Shown here: positions 13,839-23,200 of the stretch, one piece after another
How the letters are laid out: every line of letters starts with the position of its first letter
How positions within the stretch are numbered: position 1 is the first letter of the stretch
DNA from: DATNBT01 sp964579765
GTDB lineage: Bacteria; Acidobacteriota; Vicinamibacteria; Vicinamibacterales; CAVVIG01
DNA length: 23,369 nt
Direction: 5' to 3'
Assembly: GCA_964579765.1 (NCBI GenBank)
Contig: CAZOIK010000430.1
Location: 1-23,369 of the forward strand
Position numbers and translations under genes: made by a program
The notes under the pieces: generated by a model
Database searches by the model: none
What the model was told of the DNA's origin: nothing
Seen by the model: only the letters and a program-made list of their open reading frames with translations

Positions 13839-16789
13839 CGCAGACGCCGGAGGCTCCAGCGCGACAGCAGCGGCAGCTCCACCGTGATCGCGGTGCCTGC
13901 GCCCGGATGCGACGCGACCACGCACGACCCGCCCGCGGCCGCCGCCCGCTCGCGCATCGCGCTCAGGCCGTAGTGCGCGCTGTCGCCCGTCGCGATCGCC
14001 GACGGCTCGAACCCGCATCCGTCGTCGGCCACCGTGAGCCGCAGCGCGCGGCGATCGTACGCGAGCGTCAGCGAAATGCACCGGGCCTTGCCGTGGCGGA
14101 CGGCGTTGAGCACCGCCTCGCGCGCAATCCGCAGCAGGTGCTGGCCGACGCGCTCGGGGCACGGCCGCGGCGTGCCGACGACGTCAACCTGGAGCGTGAC
14201 GTCCGAGGCGACGAGGCGCCGGACGCCGTCGCCGATCGCGTCGACGAGGCTGCGCGGCCGCGGATCGGGCGACCGCAGATCCCAGATCGACTCGCGGACC
14301 TCGAGCATGTGACGCGCCATCTGCTCGCGCACGCGCTGAAGCTGTGAAGCGGCGCCCGCGTCGGCACCGGCCACGCGCCCCGCGAGGCCGTCGAGCTGGA
14401 GCGCGAGCCCGGCGAGGCTTTGCAGCAGCGTGTCGTGGATTTCGCGGCCGAGGCGCATCCGTTCGCCGTACACGGCGGCGACCTCGCGATGCACCGCCCG
14501 GACGCGCAGCCGCCAGGCGCCGCCCGCGGCGAGCGCGAGCACGCCGACGCACAGGGCATAGAACCATCCGGTCTGGTAGAAGGCCTGCGCGATCCGGAAA
14601 TCCCAGCCCGTCGTCTCCGAGGTCCACGCGCGCTCGGGGATTTCGGCGCGGACGACGAAGCGGTAGTCGCCGGCCGGGACGTGCGCGTAGAACGCCTGGC
14701 GCCGGAGGCCCGCGTCGATCCAGTCGCGGTCGTACCCCTCGAGGCGATAGCGAAAGCGTGTGCGCGACGGCGCCGTCAGCGTCGGAATCGTGAACTCGAT
14801 GCGCAGGCGCGTGGTTCCTGCCGGCAGTGAGGCGCCGGGGGCGTCGAACGCCTCGTCGTCGGCGACCAGGCGTTCGACGTGCACGCGCGACGGAGGCGGC
14901 CGCAGCAGGTCGTCCACCGTGCGCGGATCCACGGTCGTGAGTCCCCGCCCCGTGACGAAGAAGAGCCGTCCGTCGCCCGCGCGCGCCGCCGAGCCGTTGC
15001 CCGCCGCGAACACCACGCCGGCGACGCCGTCGTCAACGTCGAACTCGCGGATGCGGACGGGCGCGCCGGACTGCTGGAGCGCGCGGTCGAATTCGTCAGG
15101 GTCGATGCGGACGATCGCCTCGTCGATGCCGAGCCACAGATAGCCGAGGTCGTCGGCGACCAGGGCACGGACGATGCGGCCGGACAGTGCCGACGGCCTG
15201 CTCAGGCTCGCGAAGCGTCCGGTCCGGAATCGCGTCAAGCCTTCGTTGGATCCGATCCAGATCGCGCCGTCGCGATCTTCGGCGATCGTGTTGACGCCGG
15301 TGCGGGCGCTCCCGTGCCAGCCCTCGGCCGCGCCGAACAGGCGAGGCGGCCCATCGAGCGGCGCCAGCCCCAGTTGGCCGTTCTCGAACACGACCCACAG
15401 CCGCTGCTGGTGATCGACGTGCACGAAGCTGATTGCCGTCTGCGCCGTCTCCCGAGCGAACGCATTGGACGCCAGCGTCCCGTGCGACCAGTGCGACAGC
15501 CGGCCCTTGTCGTCCACCAGCCAGAGTCCGCCGCGGCCGTCGGCCGCAAGGGATCGGATCTGCTCGGCACCCTCGATCGTCGGTCCGCGATCGAGGCGAC
15601 TGCCACTGACGCGCCACGTCGTCGTGCCGGCTGCCGCCCAGAGGGCGCCGGTCCGATCCACATCGATCGCCGAGATGTCGATCCCGTCGAGGCCGGGCAC
15701 GCGCGTGCCGGCGGCGCGCGACGACCCGGCAAGGCGGATGACGCCGTTGGCCGTCCCGATCCAGATGCCGTCGCGCGCGGCCGATTCCACCGTGCGCACG
15801 AGGCCGTAGTCCACGACCGGCGTCATCGTGTGGTGCAGGAGGCGCACGAGGCCGTGCGTCGTGCCGGCCCAGATGTTGCGCTCGCGATCCTCGAACACGT
15901 ACCAGACGCCGTCACTCACCTGCTGCGCGTTGGTGCCGACGACGGACGGTCGCCCGGCGGCGGTACCGCGCACGCGCCAGAGCCCCTGACCGATCGTGCC
16001 GACCCAGAATTGCGCGCGCGAGTCGCGAAACAGGAAAAAGCCCCGACCCTGCAGCCCCCACCCGGGACGCGCGACAGCCGCGGGCCGGATGCCGACGGCC
16101 GGGTCGGTGACGAAGACACGCCCGTCCGCGTCTTCCGCCACGCCCATCACAGTGGCCGTGCGCGGCCCGACCGGGTGGAACCGGCCGTGCGCGTCGAGCG
16201 TCTGCAGGCCCATGCGCGTGCCGACCCAGAGCGTGCCGCGCCGTCCGAGGTACACGCGAAGCGCCTGCTGGCCGCGGACGCCGCCGGCGAGCGGCACCTC
16301 TTCCCAGCGCCGGCTGTGATGGAAGATCCCGCGATCGGTCGCCGCCCAGATGTCTCCCGACGCGTCTTCGCCGAGATCGGTCGCGGAGGCGTCGAGCGCC
16401 GTCTCGGGCGTGACGGGCAGCAGCTGGCGGTCGCGAATCACGCGGACGCCGTGACCGTCGCCGAAGCCGACCCACAGCGATCCGTCGCGTCGCGCGACGT
16501 GCAGCGCCATGACGGGCGCGTCCGGCAGCGGCGCGAGCCCGAGCGTGGCCGCGTCGGCGAAGCGGACGCCGTCGAACCGCCGCAGGCCCGACGGCCCGCC
16601 GACCCACAGATAGCCGCGGCGATCCTGCGCGATGCAGTAGATCGACCCGAGCGGGACGCCGTTCGACTCCGACCATGCAGTCACCGAGTAGTCCGCGATC
16701 GCACGTGTCGCGTCAGCCGTGTCGGCGGCCGAGGCGACGGCGGCGAGCATCGACAAGGCGGCGAACGCGGCCAGGGCAGGGCGCGTCAT
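13835..16789 (-). CDS. beta-propeller (Reg_prop/Y_Y_Y) sensor histidine kinase
   Basis: 984 aa. Signal peptide at 1-21 (LAAVASA). About twelve recognisable propeller blades follow, each with a WVG/IWxG core: GYLWVGGPSGLRRFDG, GDIWAATDRGIFHH, GTLWVGTRMGLQTL, RNIWAGTTHGLVRL, DGIWIGTANGVIRL, GAIWIGSNEGLTRF, GYLWLGIDEAIVRI and others. This suggests two stacked periplasmic propellers. A Y_Y_Y domain (about 670-735; FRYRLEGYDRDWIDAG, YAHVPAGDYRFVVRA) and one membrane helix (about 742-759) lead to a cytoplasmic HisKA_3 dimerisation domain with phospho-acceptor H785 (GREIHDTLLQSLAGLALQLD) and an HATPase_c domain (N-box REAVLNAVRHGKA, G1 DDGCGF, G2 HYGLSAMRER). This is the sensor layout of hybrid two-component systems that detect periplasmic glycan fragments in Bacteroidota, but here with a separate LuxR-type regulator encoded next, overlapping by ATGA. 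The ligand is unknown. Confidence 0.95.
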   Translation of the reverse strand: MTRPALAAFAALSMLAAVASAADTADATRAIADYSVTAWSESNGVPLGSIYCIAQDRRGYLWVGGPSGLRRFDGVRFADAATLGLAPLPDAPVMALHVARRDGSLWVGFGDGHGVRVIRDRQLLPVTPETALDASATDLGEDASGDIWAATDRGIFHHSRRWEEVPLAGGVRGQQALRVYLGRRGTLWVGTRMGLQTLDAHGRFHPVGPRTATVMGVAEDADGRVFVTDPAVGIRPAAVARPGWGLQGRGFFLFRDSRAQFWVGTIGQGLWRVRGTAAGRPSVVGTNAQQVSDGVWYVFEDRERNIWAGTTHGLVRLLHHTMTPVVDYGLVRTVESAARDGIWIGTANGVIRLAGSSRAAGTRVPGLDGIDISAIDVDRTGALWAAAGTTTWRVSGSRLDRGPTIEGAEQIRSLAADGRGGLWLVDDKGRLSHWSHGTLASNAFARETAQTAISFVHVDHQQRLWVVFENGQLGLAPLDGPPRLFGAAEGWHGSARTGVNTIAEDRDGAIWIGSNEGLTRFRTGRFASLSRPSALSGRIVRALVADDLGYLWLGIDEAIVRIDPDEFDRALQQSGAPVRIREFDVDDGVAGVVFAAGNGSAARAGDGRLFFVTGRGLTTVDPRTVDDLLRPPPSRVHVERLVADDEAFDAPGASLPAGTTRLRIEFTIPTLTAPSRTRFRYRLEGYDRDWIDAGLRRQAFYAHVPAGDYRFVVRAEIPERAWTSETTGWDFRIAQAFYQTGWFYALCVGVLALAAGGAWRLRVRAVHREVAAVYGERMRLGREIHDTLLQSLAGLALQLDGLAGRVAGADAGAASQLQRVREQMARHMLEVRESIWDLRSPDPRPRSLVDAIGDGVRRLVASDVTLQVDVVGTPRPCPERVGQHLLRIAREAVLNAVRHGKARCISLTLAYDRRALRLTVADDGCGFEPSAIATGDSAHYGLSAMRERAAAAGGSCVVASHPGAGTAITVELPLLSRWSLRRLR

Positions 16790-16798
16790 GAGGACGAC

Positions 16799-16804
16799 AC
16801 TATA
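16799..16804 (-). promoter_or_regulatory. candidate -10 box at leaderless distance (histidine kinase)
   Basis: Read on the minus strand, TATAGT (5 of 6 to consensus) lies 9 bases before the kinase ATG at 16789. The spacer GTCGTCCTC is pyrimidine-rich with no Shine-Dalgarno. It is part of the 8-bp palindrome ACTATAGT (16799-16806). The -35 region (about 16822-16827) overlaps the end of the inverted repeat at 16809-16824 and is a poor match. Confidence 0.35.
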
Positions 16805-16808
16805 GTCC

Positions 16809-16824
16809 TACCGAGATATCGGTA
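16809..16824. promoter_or_regulatory. 16-bp inverted repeat, candidate operator of the divergent promoter region
   Basis: TACCGA (16809-16814) and TCGGTA (16819-16824) are perfect inverted half-sites around GATA. It is centred 27 bases upstream of the kinase ATG and 74 bases upstream of the receptor ATG, within the 101-bp region shared by the two divergent genes. A second pair of half-sites, ATTGC at 16824-16828 and GCAAT at 16849-16853, lies beside it. NarL/LuxR-type regulators commonly bind short inverted half-sites, so the adjacent response regulator is a candidate. That link is inference. Confidence 0.4.
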
Positions 16825-16878
16825 TTGCGCGGGATCTCCCCAAATGGTGCAATGCGCGCGGTTTTTCCCAAGGCGAAT

Positions 16879-16886
16879 GGAGGGAG
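16879..16886 (+). promoter_or_regulatory. ribosome binding site of the TonB-dependent receptor
   Basis: GGAGGGAG lies 4 bases before ATG 16891. It decides the start: the frame is open upstream through ATG 16853 and TTG 16825, but only ATG 16891 has a good SD and opens a signal peptide at a normal distance. Confidence 0.65.
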
Positions 16887-16890
16887 ACGC

Positions 16891-19800
16891 ATGTACGGAT
16901 GTCAATCCACGGATGACTTTGCGAGGAGAGGCTGGCGGATCTGGCTCTTCTGCCTCGCGATTGCGGCGGCGGTGTGGGCCCTGCCGCAAACGGCGTCGGC
17001 GCAGGCGATTGCAGGTGTGGTGAAGGACAGCTCGGGGGCCGTCCTCCCCGGCGTGACCGTCGAGGCCGCCAGCCCGGTGCTGATCGAGAAAGTGCGCACC
17101 GCGGTCAGCGACGGCACGGGCCAGTACCGGCTCGAGAACCTCGTCCCCGGCACGTACTCCGTCACCTACACGCTGCCCGGCTTCGTCACGCTCGAGCGCA
17201 AGGACGTCGGCGTGAACGCCGGCGTCACCGTGAGCCTCAACGTGGAGATGCGCGTGGGCGGCGTGGCGGAAACCATCACCGTCACGAGCGAGACGCCGGT
17301 CGTGGACGTGCAGAACAGCACGCGCGTGCAGCGCGTGCTCAGCAGCGAGGTGCTCGAAGCGCTGCCTGCGTCGCGCGGCTACGGCAACCTCCTGGCGACC
17401 GTGTCGGGCGTTCAGGCCAACGGCATCCAGAACGGCGGCATCAGCCCGACGATGGTGTTTTTCACGTCGCGGGGCGGCCGGAGCAACGAGGGGACGATCC
17501 AGATCGACGGCATGAACGTCGGCTCGGCGTTCAACGGCGGCGGCGTCGCCGGCTACGGCTACGACACCGCGAACGCCGCCGAAGTGCAGCTCACCGTGGC
17601 CGGCGGCCTCGGCGAGGCCGACCGCGGCGGTCCGCAGTTCAACATCGTCCCCAAGACGGGCGGCAACACGTTCGCGGGCACCTATTTCGGCAGCATCGCC
17701 GGCGAGTGGTCGCAGAGCAACAACGTGGACAGCCAGCTGCAGTCGTTCGGCATTCCCTCGCCGACCAAGATCATCCGGAACTGGGATACGAGCTACGCGC
17801 AGGGCGGGCCGATCAAGCGCGATCGCCTGTGGTTCTACGCCGTGGCCCGTACGTTCGGGGACTACACCGACATCGCCGGCCGGTTCGGCAACCTGAACGC
17901 GGGCAACCCGAACCTCTGGAGCTACGTCGCCGATCCGAGCATCACGCAGCGGTCGGCCAGCAGCCGCAAGATCGGCGGCGCGCGTCTGACCGGGCAGCTC
18001 TCGCCGCGGAACAAGGTGGGCGGCTACTTCGACTACCAGAAGATCTGCGTCGGCAGCTCGTACGCGAAGGACGCGAAGCAGTGCCGCGTGCGCGGCGACA
18101 ACTGGATCGGCGTCGGCGGCTTCGGCACGTGGTCGCCCGAGGCGACGCACTCGCAGGACGACGCCGAGCACGTCATGCAGTTCACCTACAGCGCGCCGGT
18201 CACCAACCGGCTGCTGCTCGACGCGGCCTTCTCGCAGTTCTACAGCAACTGGGGCGGCGAGACGCCGGCCGGCGCGCTCGACTACGCGCCGTTCATCCCC
18301 GTGCAGGAGCAGAGTCTCGCCGGCGGCGTGCCGGTGCCCAACATGCTGTATCACGGCTTCGCGGGCCTGAGTAACAACCATCAGTCGCAGAACGTCTGGC
18401 GTGCGTCGGCCGCCTATGTGACCGGCACGCACAGCCTGAAGGTGGGCTACCAGGCCGGGTACGAGGTCACGAACATCTTCGGCAACTTCCCGGATCACGG
18501 GCTGCAGTACCGCTTCAACGCCGGCGTGCCGAACCTGATCACGCAGCGCATCACGCCGTGGCAGCAGGCCAACCGCACGCGCTACGACGCGTTCTACGGT
18601 CAGGACCAGTGGACGCAGGGCAAGCTGACGCTGCAGGGCGCGCTGCGGTACGAGCGCGCGTGGAGCTTCTTCCCGGCCGGCTTGAACGGCCTGCTCGCCG
18701 ACAGCGTGTTCGGCGGCCCGACGCGGACGCTCGCCCGGGCGGACGGCGTCACCGGCTACAACGACATCGCGCCGCGCGTGGGCATGGCGTACGACGTGTT
18801 CGGCAACGGCAAGACGGCCATCAAGGTGAACGTCGCCAAGTACTGGCAGGCGGCGGCCAACGACGGCGTCTACATCGCCACCAACCCGGCATCGACCTTC
18901 GCGCAGACGGCCAACCGCGCGTGGACCGACGCGAACGGCAACTTCACGCCCGACTGCAACCTCCAGAGCCCGCTGGCGCAGGATACGCGCGCGACCGGCG
19001 GCGACTTCTGCGGCGCGCTGGACAACACGAACTTCTTTGCGCTCCAGCAGACCGGGTCGGTCCTGAGCACGGCGACCGTCATCAACCCGGCGCTGCTGAG
19101 CGGCTGGGGCGTGCGGCCGTACGACTGGCAGTTCAGCGCGGGCGTGCAGCAGGCCGTGCTGCCGCGCGTGTCGGTGGACCTGACGTTCAGCCGCCGGTGG
19201 TGGGGCAACTTCACCTACACGGACAATCGCGCCGTGGGGCCGAACGACTTCGACACCTTCAACTTCACGGTGCCGACCGACCCGCGCCTGCCGACGAGCG
19301 GCCAGACGCTGCAGTACATGCTGCTGAAGCCCGCCGCGCAGGGCAAAGTGGACAACTACCTCACGCTCGCCAGCGACTACGGCGACGTCTCGTACTACTG
19401 GCAGGGGCTCGACATGACGGTGAACGCCCGGACCAGCAAGGGCCTCACGCTCCAGGGCGGCTTCACGAGCGGCGCGGGCCACCGCAATCAGTGCGACCTC
19501 TGGACGGCGCTGCCGGAGCTCACGAACGTGCTCGGCGTGCTGCAACCGACGAGCGCCTGCCGCGCCGACGAGCCGTGGCTCTGGAACTGGCAGGGCCTCG
19601 CCGACTACAACGTCCCGAAGATCGACGTGGAAGTCAGCGCGATCATGCGGTCTCAGGCGAACGTCCAGGCGACCAACGACCCGGCGTCCACTGGTCTCTC
19701 GCAGAGCGCCAACTACTTCCTGCCGGCGTCGGCCGTCCAGTCGCAGCTCGGCCGCGGCCTCGCCGGCGGCGTGTCCACGGTGACACTGAACCTGGCCAGG

Positions 19801-20031
19801 CAGGGCGACGTGTATCCGGATCGGCTCAACACGGTGGATATGCGGTTCGTGAAGATCGTCCACATCGGCCGGACCCGCACCAAGATCGGCGTCGATCTCT
19901 ATAACCTGTTCAACACCAACACGGGCACGGGGTTCAACCCCAACTTCGGAACCGACGGCAGCGCGTGGCTGCGTCCGAACGCGATTTTGAACCCGCGGTA
20001 CCTGCGCTTCAACGCGACGGTCGATTTCTAA
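16891..20031 (+). CDS. TonB-dependent receptor, Oar-like, with N-terminal carboxypeptidase-regulatory-like domain
   Basis: 1046 aa outer-membrane receptor. The N-terminus has a basic segment (RRGWR), a hydrophobic core (WLFCLAIAAAVWAL) and the cleavage site TASA before QAI (about residue 37). Residues about 39-122 form a carboxypeptidase-regulatory/transthyretin-like fold (IAGVVKDSSGAVLPGVTVEA, DGTGQYRLENLVPGTYSVTY). A linker resembling a TonB box follows (AETITVTSETPVVDV, 126-140), then a plug domain to roughly residue 260 (VQRVLSSEVLEALPASRGYG, IQIDGMNVGSAF). The remainder is a large barrel with many aromatic, strand-like segments, ending in Phe (YLRFNATVDF), the usual outer-membrane assembly signal. 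These receptors are greatly expanded in Acidobacteriota and are thought to import large substrates such as glycans or peptides using TonB energy; the substrate here is unknown. It diverges from the propeller kinase and ends at a terminator. Confidence 0.93.
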   Translation: MYGCQSTDDFARRGWRIWLFCLAIAAAVWALPQTASAQAIAGVVKDSSGAVLPGVTVEAASPVLIEKVRTAVSDGTGQYRLENLVPGTYSVTYTLPGFVTLERKDVGVNAGVTVSLNVEMRVGGVAETITVTSETPVVDVQNSTRVQRVLSSEVLEALPASRGYGNLLATVSGVQANGIQNGGISPTMVFFTSRGGRSNEGTIQIDGMNVGSAFNGGGVAGYGYDTANAAEVQLTVAGGLGEADRGGPQFNIVPKTGGNTFAGTYFGSIAGEWSQSNNVDSQLQSFGIPSPTKIIRNWDTSYAQGGPIKRDRLWFYAVARTFGDYTDIAGRFGNLNAGNPNLWSYVADPSITQRSASSRKIGGARLTGQLSPRNKVGGYFDYQKICVGSSYAKDAKQCRVRGDNWIGVGGFGTWSPEATHSQDDAEHVMQFTYSAPVTNRLLLDAAFSQFYSNWGGETPAGALDYAPFIPVQEQSLAGGVPVPNMLYHGFAGLSNNHQSQNVWRASAAYVTGTHSLKVGYQAGYEVTNIFGNFPDHGLQYRFNAGVPNLITQRITPWQQANRTRYDAFYGQDQWTQGKLTLQGALRYERAWSFFPAGLNGLLADSVFGGPTRTLARADGVTGYNDIAPRVGMAYDVFGNGKTAIKVNVAKYWQAAANDGVYIATNPASTFAQTANRAWTDANGNFTPDCNLQSPLAQDTRATGGDFCGALDNTNFFALQQTGSVLSTATVINPALLSGWGVRPYDWQFSAGVQQAVLPRVSVDLTFSRRWWGNFTYTDNRAVGPNDFDTFNFTVPTDPRLPTSGQTLQYMLLKPAAQGKVDNYLTLASDYGDVSYYWQGLDMTVNARTSKGLTLQGGFTSGAGHRNQCDLWTALPELTNVLGVLQPTSACRADEPWLWNWQGLADYNVPKIDVEVSAIMRSQANVQATNDPASTGLSQSANYFLPASAVQSQLGRGLAGGVSTVTLNLARQGDVYPDRLNTVDMRFVKIVHIGRTRTKIGVDLYNLFNTNTGTGFNPNFGTDGSAWLRPNAILNPRYLRFNATVDF

Positions 20032-20079
20032 GCACAAAGGGCACGAAGAACTTCTCAACGCACGAAGAGCACTAGATAG

Positions 20080-20111
20080 ACGAAGCCGGGCCTCGCGCCC
20101 GGCTTCGTTTT
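20080..20111 (+). terminator. rho-independent terminator of the TonB-dependent receptor
   Basis: A 12-bp perfect stem pairs ACGAAGCCGGGC (20080-20091) with GCCCGGCTTCGT (20097-20108) around a CTCGC loop, followed by TTT. It starts 49 bases after the receptor stop. On the minus strand the trailing bases are only moderately T-rich (TCTATCT), so it may also serve the convergent gene at 20201, less efficiently. Confidence 0.85.
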
Positions 20112-20200
20112 CCCGCCACGACCAAGCCCCTTCCGCGCGCGTCACAGACGCAGCTGCTGTCCGACCATCGCGACGTGAACGGCGTGAAGTGCCGTTCGGG

Positions 20201-23200
20201 CTATTTGAGGGCGCGCAGCGCCGGCTCGAGCCACGAGAACAGCAGGTTGTTGATCTCCGGAAACTGCACGGCCAGCACGCTCAGGAGCGGCACGGCGGCA
20301 AACGACGCGAGCCGGATGTAGAAGTCCGTGCCGAGCTGTCCGGGCTTCGTGTCGGTGATGTAGCTCAGCACTGCGTTCTTGTGCATGCGGGCGAAGATCA
20401 CGGCCACCACTGTCACGATCAAGAGCAGCAGGACGATCAGCAGCGAATTGAACAACGGCCGCGGCCCGAAGGGATAGCTGACGAACGACAGCGCGATCAG
20501 CACGTACGTCCCGGCGACGCACATCACCAGCGTCCTCATGCGGGTGAGGACGACGAGGACGAAGTTCACGTACACGCGGGCCACGACGTTCTCCGCTTCG
20601 ATCCGCAGGCGGTAGTCAGGCTTCGGTCCGTCGGGTGTCTCCGTCCACTTGTCGTCGAGCACCTTCAAGACGTCGCCAACCGCAGCGGCCACCTGCCGCC
20701 GCAGCGTGGCAAAGCGCGAGACGATCTGCCGCTCCTCGGCCACGCTGCGCGTGTCGTGCACCTTGGCGAGCCTCGCTTGATCGGGCGCGAGCGACGCGTG
20801 CGTCTCTGAAATCACGCGATCGCTCGCGAGACGCTGCAGCGCGTCGCACACCGGCGCGAGAAAGCGGCCGGAGTCGGTGAGCGGGCGTCCCGACGTGCGC
20901 CACATGGGCCGCCACGAGAAGTGACGCACGCGTTTGAAGGCCGGATCCATCGGCAGCGATTCGAGCACCGCAAGCAGCCGTTTGAACTCGCTCCACACCA
21001 CGACCATGCGATAGAGGCTGCAGAAGAGGCCGAACACGACCAGGGCGAGCGCATACCCGTACCATTTCTCCCACGCGGCGGTCTCGAACGCCTGCACGGG
21101 ATGCTGCCACTCGACGGCGGCGGCAAAGACGAGCGTCGTGATCGCGGCGAACCCGACGACGCGTACGTCGAAATTCCACGGGTCCATCACCACGCGCAGA
21201 TCGCGGATCGCCTCTTCGCTGAGCCCTTGCAGGCGCGCCGACACGGGCCGGTTGCCGACCCGCAGGTCGCTGGTCGTCGGCAGGCGCGGCGTGCGCTCGT
21301 CGAGATACGAGAGCGCCGTGAGGCTGTACCAGGCACGCCACAAACCCGCGGCGAGCAGCAGCAGAAACGGCAGCAGCGGAGAGAGCCCGGACGTCAGGTG
21401 CAGCGCGCGATAAAACGCAAAGTCGCTCGCCGCATCGTCGCGCCAGTAGATCGCGAGCGACAGGGCGACGGCCGCGGCGGCGACGATGACGAGCCGGACG
21501 GCGATCGACGTGGGTGGGCGAGTCGGCGCCGGCCGCCGCATCGAGAAGCTGTAGCCCGAGACCAGCAGGAGCGCGATCGGCGCCGCACACGCCAGGGCGC
21601 CCCACGCGAGGCCGATGTCGTTGCCGTTCCCGATCCACCCCCGGACGAGCGGCCACAGCATCAGCGCAGACAGGATGGCAAGCAGGGTGGTCATCGCCCA
21701 GAGCACCCGCGCGCGCGATGCCGACGGCAGCCGTGCGAAGTTCGCGCGCAGCGGCGACGCGGCGGTCGCGGATCCCCAGAGCAGCAGGACGCTGTAGGTG
21801 CCGACGAGGAGGATCGAGAACACGCTGAACAGCCTGAAGGCGGCCGGCACCTTCGTGGCCGTGCGCGGCGTGAGGCACGCGTCGCTGGGACGCTCGCTGC
21901 CGACGTTCGGCAGCGTGGTCGTGATCGTGTGCTGCGAGTCCTTCTGCTCCGGCAAGTGAAGGGTCGAGACGCTCCAGTAGCCGACGTCGCCGAGCGCGAC
22001 GAGCCAGAGCGGTGGCTGCCTGGGCTCCGCGGCCTGATCGCAGTCGGACGCCTGGAGTTCCGGGGTCGGAGACCCGTACTCCGCGTAAGGGAGCGTCGGC
22101 GGCACCGTCGAGTTGCTCAGCGTAGCGTTCGGATCGCTGGCGTATTTCACGGCAGCGAGCGTGGCGTTGTACGTGCCCACCGAATCGCTGCTCGGAAAGA
22201 CGCGTTCGACATCGACGTCTCTCGGGTGTGACGACGGCGGCGGCGTCTCGGCATCCAGACGCGGCAGCAGCGGATACGGGGTGACGGCGAGGACGCCGCG
22301 CAGCTGCGGGTCGTCGCTCGCGCGGCGAAACAGCAGATCCGCGCCGATGGTGACGATGCGCCCGGCCGGGTAGGCGCGGCGCAGATACCGCGTCAGGAAC
22401 AGCGTGTCGAGCGGATCCGTCGCGCGGACGATGAGATATTGAATGGCAGTCTTCTGCAGGCTCGACACGATGCCGAGCAGCACCGATTCCTGCGACAGCG
22501 GTGTCTGCGCGGCCGCGTACGGCGGCAGCGTGTCGCCGTCGGTCGCGCCGTCGGAGAAGTCGTCGCGCAGCGTCGAGCGCGGCTGCTGCGACGATGTGTC
22601 CGGCTGCGACTGGTTCTCGATCTCGTGCTGATAGGCGCTTCGAAGGTGCGCGATGTCGCGCGGGAAATACAGCACCTTGACGCCTGTGGGCACGTCGGCA
22701 ATCCCGCCCCGTCCGTACAACGTTCCCTCTTCGGTCAGGAGCGCCACACGGTTCGCGTCATATCCGCGCTGGTCCAAATAGTGGACGAACGCGTGCAACG
22801 CGTACCGGTCCGACTGCTGGAACGTATGGAAGTACACGTCGGCCGGCCAGTCCTGCTTCACCGCGCCGTAGTCGCTCGTCGTGCCGCTGTCGATGACGAC
22901 CTTCGGCAAATGGGCCGATTCGAGCAACTGACGCAACGGCGCGAGCGATCCGGAGAACGTCGGCCCGACAATCGACAACACCTTTGTCCCTGGTGGAACG
23001 GAGGCCAGCGCCAGCTTGAACTGTTCGCGGGTCACGCCCGCCGCCGGCTTCTCCCCGACGACGAACACGCGTATGGCGTGATTCTCGGCATTGCGAAACG
23101 TCAGCACGCCCGGAAAGCGTTCGCTCGCCTGCTCGTACCGTTCGCGGTCGAGTTTCTCGCGAAGCGTGGCGTTCGCGGCCGGCCCGTCGTGCGGCCAGGG

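Noticed and set aside
13839..14162. N-terminal extension of the response regulator (108 residues)
   Set aside because: It overlaps the kinase C-terminus in another frame, is Arg/Ala-rich without a domain, and the ATG at 13838 gives a standard receiver domain start with ATGA coupling.
16825..16890. 22-codon N-terminal extension of the TonB receptor from TTG 16825 or ATG 16853
   Set aside because: Would place extra residues before the signal peptide and overlap the putative operator; GGAGGGAG supports ATG 16891.
14879..17023. 714-codon plus-strand frame opposite the histidine kinase
   Set aside because: Antisense shadow; it crosses the divergent intergenic region and runs out of frame into the receptor gene.
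16786..20145. 1119-codon minus-strand frame opposite the TonB-dependent receptor
   Set aside because: Antisense to a receptor with signal peptide, plug and C-terminal Phe. The product is compositionally biased (Arg/Val/Ala) and would run through the terminator hairpin.
20921..22231. 436-codon plus-strand frame opposite the large membrane protein
   Set aside because: Highly charged, repetitive Arg/Glu/Asp translation typical of a shadow of a membrane-protein gene; no SD and no motifs.
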